The notes under the pieces are model-generated. The model saw only the letters and a list, made by a program, of their open reading frames with translations. It was not told the origin of the DNA and did no database searches. The position numbers and the translations under genes are program-made. 5,437 nucleotides of DNA, taken from the NCBI GenBank assembly GCA_016784945.1, contig JADHTP010000226.1, positions 1-5,437 of the forward strand. The letters are read 5' to 3'. Below, in pieces: positions 1-5,437 of the stretch (positions are counted from its first letter, which is position 1; every line of letters begins with the position of its first letter). The DNA is from Deltaproteobacteria bacterium. Lineage in GTDB: Bacteria; Myxococcota_A; UBA9042; DTJE01.

Positions 1-281
1 AGATCTACAGCATGAAATACGGCAACCTCCCCGTGGTTCACGCCGTGGGTGGCCTGGAGGATACCGTGGTGGATATCGATGAAGACCCGGCCAATGGAAC
101 CGGATTGAAGTTCCGGAATTTCGGCAAAGATGCCTTTGTCGAGGTCCTGCGGCGCGCGGTTTCCCTGTACTCGGACACCGCCGCCATGCAGGCCGTGGTG
201 GAACGCGGCATGGGGATGGATTTCTCGTGGGAGGCCTCGGCGAAGGCCTACCTCGAACTGTATGAAAAGACCCTGGCGTGA
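1..281 (+). CDS. glgA: Glycogen synthase, C-terminal fragment (5' end outside window)
   Basis: This is the 3' end of a bacterial glycogen (starch) synthase, a GT5-family, GT-B-fold enzyme that adds glucose from ADP-glucose to the non-reducing end of a growing alpha-1,4-glucan in the cytoplasm. The frame is open from the left edge (first full codon at base 3, reading IYSMKYG) to the TGA at 279-281, so about 92 residues are visible out of roughly 480-500 usual for the family. The fragment matches the family C-terminus: the YGNLPVVHAVGGLEDTVVD stretch corresponds to the conserved YG-x-x-P-V-V-x-x-x-GGL-x-DTV segment near the nucleotide-sugar site. It is followed by a GTGLKF turn and the typical ending with DFSWEASAKAYLELYE. 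The ATG at 12 is internal, because conserved residues precede it. The next gene starts 22 bases downstream on the same strand, so the two are probably co-transcribed. Family assignment is secure; the rest of the gene cannot be judged. Confidence 0.92.
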   Translation, partial: IYSMKYGNLPVVHAVGGLEDTVVDIDEDPANGTGLKFRNFGKDAFVEVLRRAVSLYSDTAAMQAVVERGMGMDFSWEASAKAYLELYEKTLA

Positions 282-292
282 GCCGGGATATC

Positions 293-297
293 AGGAG
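293..297 (+). promoter_or_regulatory. Ribosome binding site of the carboxyltransferase gene
   Basis: AGGAG lies 6 bases before the ATG at 304, in the 22-base gap after the glgA stop. It fixes the start of the acyl-CoA carboxylase gene at 304. The same frame is open further upstream (an ATG at 130), but that part would overlap glgA and encodes an arginine/tryptophan-rich shadow peptide. Confidence 0.75.
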
Positions 298-303
298 CGG
301 CAC

Positions 304-1863
<1,560 letters not shown>

Positions 1864-1869
1864 AGACTC

Positions 1870-1875
1870 GGAGGA
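1870..1875 (+). promoter_or_regulatory. Ribosome binding site of the universal stress protein gene
   Basis: GGAGGA sits 7 bases before the ATG at 1883, in the 19-base gap after the pccB stop. It is the strongest Shine-Dalgarno match in the window. It places the start at 1883 rather than at the in-frame codons further upstream that overlap pccB. Confidence 0.8.
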
Positions 1876-1882
1876 CATAAGA

Positions 1883-2389
1883 ATGGAAGTTTCGCTCGAT
1901 ATCAAAAACGTCCTGGTGCCCATCGACTTTTCGGATTCGTCGCGCAAGGCCTTCTACATGGCCTTGAAGTTCGCACGGAAGTTCGATGCCGCCACCCACG
2001 TCCTGCACGTGATGGAACCCATCGCGTCCTTCGATTCCGGTGAAGACATGGATCGGCAGGCAGGGGAGCTCAAGCGGGTGGAAGACGGGGTCCAGCGGCG
2101 GGTCAATGAACTGTTCGAAGACGGTGGTCTCGCGGAAGTGGACCGTCGCAAGGTCCATATCGAGATCAGGGCCGGTAAGCCCTATATCGAGATACTCCGC
2201 TACGCCTACCAGACCGAATCCGACGTCATCGTGATGGGCTCCCATGGTTACACGGGTGTCAAGCACATGCTTCTGGGCAGCCACACCGAAAAGGTGGTCC
2301 GCCGGGCGCACTGCATGGTCCTCACCATCAAGCCCGATGATTTCGACGTGGAGTCCGACATCACCGGCATCCCCAAGAAGTTCCGCTGA
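1883..2389 (+). CDS. Universal stress protein, single domain, ATP-binding type
   Basis: This is a UspA-superfamily protein of 168 residues, a small cytoplasmic alpha/beta nucleotide-binding protein that usually dimerises and is linked to stress survival; no enzymatic product is known for most members. The N-terminus has the family start VLVPIDFSDSS, with Asp15 at the usual adenine-contacting position. The C-terminal part has G119-S-H-G122-Y-T-G followed by G132-S133, which fits the G-x2-G-x9-G-(S/T) ATP-binding signature exactly, so ATP binding is expected. It is about 20 residues longer than a minimal 140-150-residue domain. The excess is a charged loop around residues 50-75 and a C-terminal tail ending in GIPKKFR. 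The start is supported by GGAGGA 7 bases upstream. The gene lies 19 bases after pccB and 3 bases before the radical SAM gene, so it is probably in the same transcript. What stress or partner it answers to cannot be read from the sequence. Confidence 0.93.
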   Translation: MEVSLDIKNVLVPIDFSDSSRKAFYMALKFARKFDAATHVLHVMEPIASFDSGEDMDRQAGELKRVEDGVQRRVNELFEDGGLAEVDRRKVHIEIRAGKPYIEILRYAYQTESDVIVMGSHGYTGVKHMLLGSHTEKVVRRAHCMVLTIKPDDFDVESDITGIPKKFR

Positions 2390-2392
2390 CCC

Positions 2393-3994
2393 ATGACCCT
2401 TCCTGACGAATCCCGCAACGTTCACCTCATGGATCCACGGGGCCGGATCGTGCGCATCCAGGACGTGGAGGTGGAGTGGCTCGGCTCGTCATTTACCTCG
2501 GGTTGCGCCTGCCTCCTGTATCGGATGGGCCCGTTCGACGTGATCCTCTGGGTCAGACCCCACGAACCGGCAGGCAGTAGGCGGTGCTTTTTCACCGTGG
2601 GCGACCTGGATGCTTCCTACACGGTTTTCCCCCCCGGGGGTGAACCCCATGCACAACAGATCGAGGCCGTGCGGACGCTGGCCCTGCGGTTTTTCGAACG
2701 ACACCCTGAAATCCGGGGCGAGTCCCTGCGTTCCACCGAGTTCGCATCGGTCGAGCAGGTGGTGGAAGGGGTGCCCGTCACGGGCGGTTGCCGGGCCCGG
2801 TTGGTGGGCGTGCGGGGCGGGGCCCTGGCCCTTCGACTGGATTCGGAAACGGGGGACCGCCAGGCCACCTGTCTCATCGGACCGCGGGCAGACCATGGAC
2901 CTGGGATCCTGGGCTGGTCCCTGCAGGTGGAGCGCCAGGGCCACTGGGAGCAGCATCACCTGGACGCCCTCCAGGGGTACCTGCTGGACGTGGTGTCCGC
3001 CATCGCCGTGAACCTGGGGCTGGGTTCGGACTGGGGCCAGCTTTCCAGTCCCTCGGCGGTGGTGGATATCGACCTGCGGAAGCGGGGGAACCGGCGTGTG
3101 CTGGAGCCCGACATTCCCGGAGATGTCGAGGGGCGCCTGGACGTCCGGATCTCCATTCCTTCCCACTGTGACCAGGATTGCACCTATTGCGAGGGCAGGA
3201 CCGGGGACGCCGAGATCCCTCCCGACGACCAGGTGCTGCAGGATATCCGGGAAATTACCCAGCGGCTGCGTCCCCTCGTGGAAGGCGGCGTTGCGGTCAA
3301 CTTGGTGCTGCTGGGGGACGATGTGCTGAATTCACCGGTCATCCTGGACGTGGTCCGGTCCCTCGCCACAATTCCACCGGAGTCCGTTTCATTCACCACG
3401 CCGGGCACCCGCCTGGCCGATCCCCTCTTCGCCCGTGCCTTGGCCGGGTCGTGCCCGTCTTTGAGCGTGACCTTGACCCTGAACGGCCCCGACAACGCCA
3501 CCCACGACGATGTGGCGGGACGGCAGGGGGCCTTCAAGGACCTGATGCGGGCGCTGGCGAATTGCCGGGAGGCGGGAATCGGTGTCGCCCTTCACCACAT
3601 CCTCACCGCTTCGACCCTTCCGAATCTCGGGGCCACGCTGGAGGCCGCCGGTGTCATGGGCGTGCCGTTGACCCTGGTGCTTTTCGGGACGGAGCCCCAG
3701 TATTCCCGCGAGTTCGTAAAACGCAACCTGCCTTCACCGGAACTCTGGCTCGGCGCCCTGAACGAGCACCGGGGCAAAGCCTTGAAGGCACTGACCGGGA
3801 CAAAGAACTTTCCGTTGTGTTCCCTGCCTGTCTGGGCGCGGGACCTGGCGGTGTTCGAAGGCGCGACCCTTCCCGACGACCCGAAATCAACGCCTAAGCC
3901 CTGTCGGGACTGTGGTGTCTTCGGCGAGCCGTGTCCGGGGCCGGGGAACGGGTACCTGGAACGGCTGGGAACGGGGTGGTTGACTTCGCTCTGA
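2393..3994 (+). CDS. Radical SAM protein with unrecognised N-terminal domain and C-terminal Cys cluster
   Basis: This is a 533-residue protein in two parts. Residues 1 to about 250 match no family I can name. They are soluble-looking, with no signal peptide or membrane segment. From about 253 the chain is a radical SAM core: C259-x3-C263-x2-C266 (CDQDCTYC) binds the 4Fe-4S cluster that cleaves S-adenosylmethionine. The stretch around N364-G-P-D-N-A-T-H371-D and the following G-x-F segment look like the usual later strands of the barrel. The GGE-like SAM-contact site appears as LLGDDVLNSP (G308, D309, D310), a diverged form. At the end C476, C504, C507 and C514 (C-x27-C-x2-C-x6-C, then PGPGNGYLERLG) could hold an auxiliary cluster of the kind seen in radical SAM enzymes acting on peptides or cofactors. 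The substrate is unknown, and no precursor peptide gene is visible nearby. The ATG at 2393 follows the usp stop by 3 bases with no clear Shine-Dalgarno, which suggests translational coupling. An in-frame ATG at 2429 is the alternative start. Confidence 0.85.
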   Translation: MTLPDESRNVHLMDPRGRIVRIQDVEVEWLGSSFTSGCACLLYRMGPFDVILWVRPHEPAGSRRCFFTVGDLDASYTVFPPGGEPHAQQIEAVRTLALRFFERHPEIRGESLRSTEFASVEQVVEGVPVTGGCRARLVGVRGGALALRLDSETGDRQATCLIGPRADHGPGILGWSLQVERQGHWEQHHLDALQGYLLDVVSAIAVNLGLGSDWGQLSSPSAVVDIDLRKRGNRRVLEPDIPGDVEGRLDVRISIPSHCDQDCTYCEGRTGDAEIPPDDQVLQDIREITQRLRPLVEGGVAVNLVLLGDDVLNSPVILDVVRSLATIPPESVSFTTPGTRLADPLFARALAGSCPSLSVTLTLNGPDNATHDDVAGRQGAFKDLMRALANCREAGIGVALHHILTASTLPNLGATLEAAGVMGVPLTLVLFGTEPQYSREFVKRNLPSPELWLGALNEHRGKALKALTGTKNFPLCSLPVWARDLAVFEGATLPDDPKSTPKPCRDCGVFGEPCPGPGNGYLERLGTGWLTSL

Positions 3995-4005
3995 GGCCGT
4001 TCAGG
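3955..4005. repeat. Imperfect inverted repeat across the convergent gene junction
   Basis: CCTGGAACGGC (3955-3965) can pair with GCCGTTCAGG (3996-4005). This gives a 7-bp perfect stem (GAACGGC/GCCGTTC) extended by 3 pairs past one bulged G, around a 30-base loop. It spans both stop codons and the 6-base gap of the tail-to-tail genes. On the plus strand only a short TTTT (4017-4020) follows, and on the minus strand there is no T-run. It could be a weak bidirectional transcription stop, but the long loop and poor T tracts make chance or coding constraint just as likely. Confidence 0.2.
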
Positions 4006-5002
4006 CGACGGACAGCTTTTCCCTGAGCATGTTCAAGGTCCTCTCCATTACGTCATCGAGGGTGCCCATGACGTCGGCGCCGGCAGCGAAGGGGTGTCCG
4101 CCACCGCCCAGGGTGGCCGCCACGTCGTTGATGGTGATGTTGCCCGGCGACCGGATGCTGACCTTGACCTTGCCTTCCCTGAAGACCTTGAACAGTACGG
4201 CGATGTCCACGCCATCGGTGGCAGCCAGCAGCATGACCATGCTCCGGACGTCATCGGAATCCACGTCGAGGTCGGACATTTCCTGGGGGGTCACCCGGGC
4301 ACATGCCAGACGTCCGTCCAGTTCGAAATCCGCCGATCCCAGGACCCGACCCTGCAGCACCACGCGGTCCCGTGACACGGACCCGAACAGACAATGGGCG
4401 GCCTTTTCGGCGTCGGCGCCCGAGGCGACCAGTCGCGCTGCCACGGCAAAGACTTCCGGGTCGTTGCGAACGAACTGGAACTGGTTTGTGTCGAACAGAA
4501 TGGCCGAATAGAGGGGAAAGGCCAGGTCGGCGGTCAGGTCCACACCCAGGGCGTCCAGAACGTGCACCATGAGTTCGCCGGTGGAAGAGTAGTCGCTGGC
4601 CAGGATCCCATCGATGGAATGGTCGTTGGGGGGGTGATGGTCGATGGCGGCCGTGGGACCGGACCGTTCTTCCAGGATCGGGCCGACGGGCCCCGAGCGC
4701 CTCAATTCACAGGTGTCCACCAGCAATACCAGGTCCACGTCCATCAGGGTCCGGGCCAGGTCCGGTTTGAAGGCATGGATGTCATTGTCGTGGTCGAGGA
4801 ACTGGAACCGACGGGCGCTTTTGGCGGGATTGATCACGTGGACCCGCTTGCCCAGGGTCCGCAGGGCGCGAGCCAGGGCGATTTCGGAACCGATGCCATC
4901 GCCATCTGGACCTTCGTGAGTCGTGAGGGCCACGGAATCGGATTCGCGCAGCAAGGCCAGAACGGCCTCGCCTTCTGGAGAGGTCACAATGTGTTTCTTC
5001 AA
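4001..5002 (-). CDS. nrnA: DHH/DHHA1 phosphoesterase, NrnA type (oligoribonuclease / pAp phosphatase)
   Basis: This is a 333-residue DHH-superfamily phosphoesterase. NrnA-type members degrade short RNA oligomers to mononucleotides and remove the 3' phosphate of pAp (3'-phosphoadenosine 5'-phosphate), both Mn-dependent and cytoplasmic. All catalytic motifs are present in order: H29 and D33/D35 in THEGPDGDGIGS (motif I), D96 in VDTCE (II), D121-H-H123 (III), SSTGE (139-143), and D171 in LFDTNQF (IV). The C-terminal DHHA1 substrate-binding domain shows its GGGGHPFAAGA signature (299-309). The length matches the family (about 310-330) and there is no RecJ-type extension. The start is a TTG at 5000-5002 that overlaps the upstream Nudix stop as TTGA. 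GGAG 8 bases upstream supports it, and no ATG lies nearby in frame; a GTG five codons in is the alternative. It is probably translated by coupling with the Nudix gene, which supplies a fitting substrate (see findings). It ends 6 bases from the oppositely oriented radical SAM gene. Which of the two activities dominates cannot be told from sequence. Confidence 0.92.
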   Translation of the reverse strand: MKKHIVTSPEGEAVLALLRESDSVALTTHEGPDGDGIGSEIALARALRTLGKRVHVINPAKSARRFQFLDHDNDIHAFKPDLARTLMDVDLVLLVDTCELRRSGPVGPILEERSGPTAAIDHHPPNDHSIDGILASDYSSTGELMVHVLDALGVDLTADLAFPLYSAILFDTNQFQFVRNDPEVFAVAARLVASGADAEKAAHCLFGSVSRDRVVLQGRVLGSADFELDGRLACARVTPQEMSDLDVDSDDVRSMVMLLAATDGVDIAVLFKVFREGKVKVSIRSPGNITINDVAATLGGGGHPFAAGADVMGTLDDVMERTLNMLREKLSVA

Positions 5003-5437
5003 AACAGCAACTCCATCAGTCCGTTGAGTATGCGGGCGGTCGCGCCCCAGATGACGTGCCCCTGGTAGTCCACGAAGAGTATTTCGTTGTATCTGTCGGG
5101 ATGATCCACGGGCATGCGCCTCACGTTGTTCGTGTCCGCCATGATGTCGAGGGGAAAGGAAAAGACCTCGGTGATTTCGTCGGTCATGGGTTTAAGACCA
5201 TCGAAGGATCCCACCGCGCCGACGAACGGGGCCACGTGGTACCCGGTGATGGTCTTGTAATCGTCCAGCCGGCCCAGGATACGGAGACCATCGGGTTCCA
5301 GTCCGACCTCCTCCACGGACTCCCGGATGGCCGTGGAAAGGAAATCGGGGTCCGACGGCTCCCTCATGCCACCGGGCAGGGACACCTGGCCCTTGTGGTC
5401 TTTCACGTCGCGGCTGCGCACGGTCAGCAGGACCTCC
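4999..5437 (-). CDS. Nudix hydrolase, CoA pyrophosphatase type (5' end outside window)
   Basis: This is a Nudix-fold hydrolase of the CoA pyrophosphatase group (YeaB/NudL- and Pcd1-like), which splits CoA or its derivatives into 3',5'-ADP (pAp) and 4'-phosphopantetheine using Mg/Mn. The frame is open through the right edge, and about 145 residues are visible to the TGA at 4999-5001. Typical members have about 190-210, so perhaps 50 residues are missing. The group-specific motif before the Nudix box (LLT-x-R-S/A-x3-R-x3-G-x3-FPGG) is seen at 5368-5430 as LLTVRS, then K for the R, G, and LPGG for FPGG. The Nudix box follows, with RESVEEVGL (its RESVEE part at 5308-5325) giving the metal-binding glutamates. 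A GTG at 5419-5421 is not the start, because the conserved LLT precedes it in frame. The stop overlaps the nrnA start by 4 bases. The superfamily call is firm; CoA as substrate rests on the motif, and a relaxed specificity is possible. Confidence 0.88.
   Translation of the reverse strand, partial: EVLLTVRSRDVKDHKGQVSLPGGMREPSDPDFLSTAIRESVEEVGLEPDGLRILGRLDDYKTITGYHVAPFVGAVGSFDGLKPMTDEITEVFSFPLDIMADTNNVRRMPVDHPDRYNEILFVDYQGHVIWGATARILNGLMELLF
5011..5014 (-). promoter_or_regulatory. Ribosome binding site supporting the TTG start of nrnA
   Basis: Read on the minus strand, GGAG lies 8 bases before the TTG at 5002-5000, inside the last codons of the Nudix gene. With the TTGA stop/start overlap it decides the start of nrnA in favour of TTG over the GTG five codons later. 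Confidence 0.55.

Noticed and set aside
130..303. Upstream extension of the carboxylase frame to an ATG at 130
   Set aside because: It overlaps glgA in another frame, encodes an Arg/Trp/Pro-rich shadow peptide, and the ATG at 304 has its own AGGAG at the right distance and matches family N-termini.
2629..2640. C7G5 run containing the palindrome CCCCCGGGGG in the radical SAM gene
   Set aside because: It encodes an ordinary F-P-P-G-G-E-P turn in frame and the frame is intact on both sides. There is no sign of a frameshift or functional hairpin with a T-run. Similar seven-base G runs at 373-379 and 4628-4634 are also in frame.
3178..3897. Second plus-strand frame of 239 codons inside the radical SAM gene
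   Set aside because: Arg/Gly/Pro-rich out-of-frame translation. The Cys motifs and barrel features lie in the other frame.
3945..3974. Three copies of GGAACGG (3945-3951, 3958-3964, 3968-3974)
   Set aside because: Unequal spacing (13 and 10 bases) inside the Gly-rich end of the radical SAM gene. Best explained by codon usage for repeated G/N/E/R residues rather than a repeat element.
4394..5068. Plus-strand frame of 224 codons opposite nrnA
   Set aside because: Gly/Val/Gln-rich antisense shadow. The minus strand carries all DHH and DHHA1 motifs in order.
5419..5421. GTG as the start of the Nudix gene
   Set aside because: The conserved LLT of the CoA motif lies in frame just before it, so this GTG is the internal Val of LLTVRS and the real start is beyond the window.

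Overview
This is a G+C-rich bacterial window (by eye well over 60 %, with G/C-rich third codon positions). It is almost fully coding, with intergenic gaps of 3 to 22 bases. It holds six protein genes in two convergent groups. I see no RNA gene, insertion sequence, CRISPR array or phage trace. The gene content fits a Gram-negative-type, G+C-rich environmental bacterium, for example a deltaproteobacterial or FCB-superphylum lineage. That placement is an inference from style, and no marker gene here fixes the phylum.

Plus strand, left to right: the last ~92 codons of a glycogen synthase (glgA, cut by the left edge); a complete 519-residue carboxyltransferase (beta) subunit of an acyl-CoA carboxylase, most like propionyl-CoA carboxylase (pccB); a 168-residue single-domain universal stress protein with an intact ATP-binding signature; and a 533-residue radical SAM protein with an unrecognised ~250-residue N-terminal region. 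Gaps of 22, 19 and 3 bases suggest one transcript that combines carbon storage, acyl-CoA carboxylation, stress response and a radical enzyme of unknown substrate.

Minus strand, right to left: a Nudix hydrolase of the CoA pyrophosphatase type (5' end beyond the right edge), overlapping by 4 bases (TTGA) a DHH/DHHA1 phosphoesterase of the NrnA type (oligoribonuclease and pAp phosphatase). This pair makes biochemical sense: CoA pyrophosphatases release 3',5'-ADP (pAp) from CoA, and NrnA-type enzymes dephosphorylate pAp to AMP.

The two groups meet tail to tail with only 6 bases between the stop codons. The two most interesting points are the Nudix-NrnA pair as a possible coupled CoA-turnover/pAp-recycling module, and the two-domain radical SAM protein, whose substrate and N-terminal region I cannot name.
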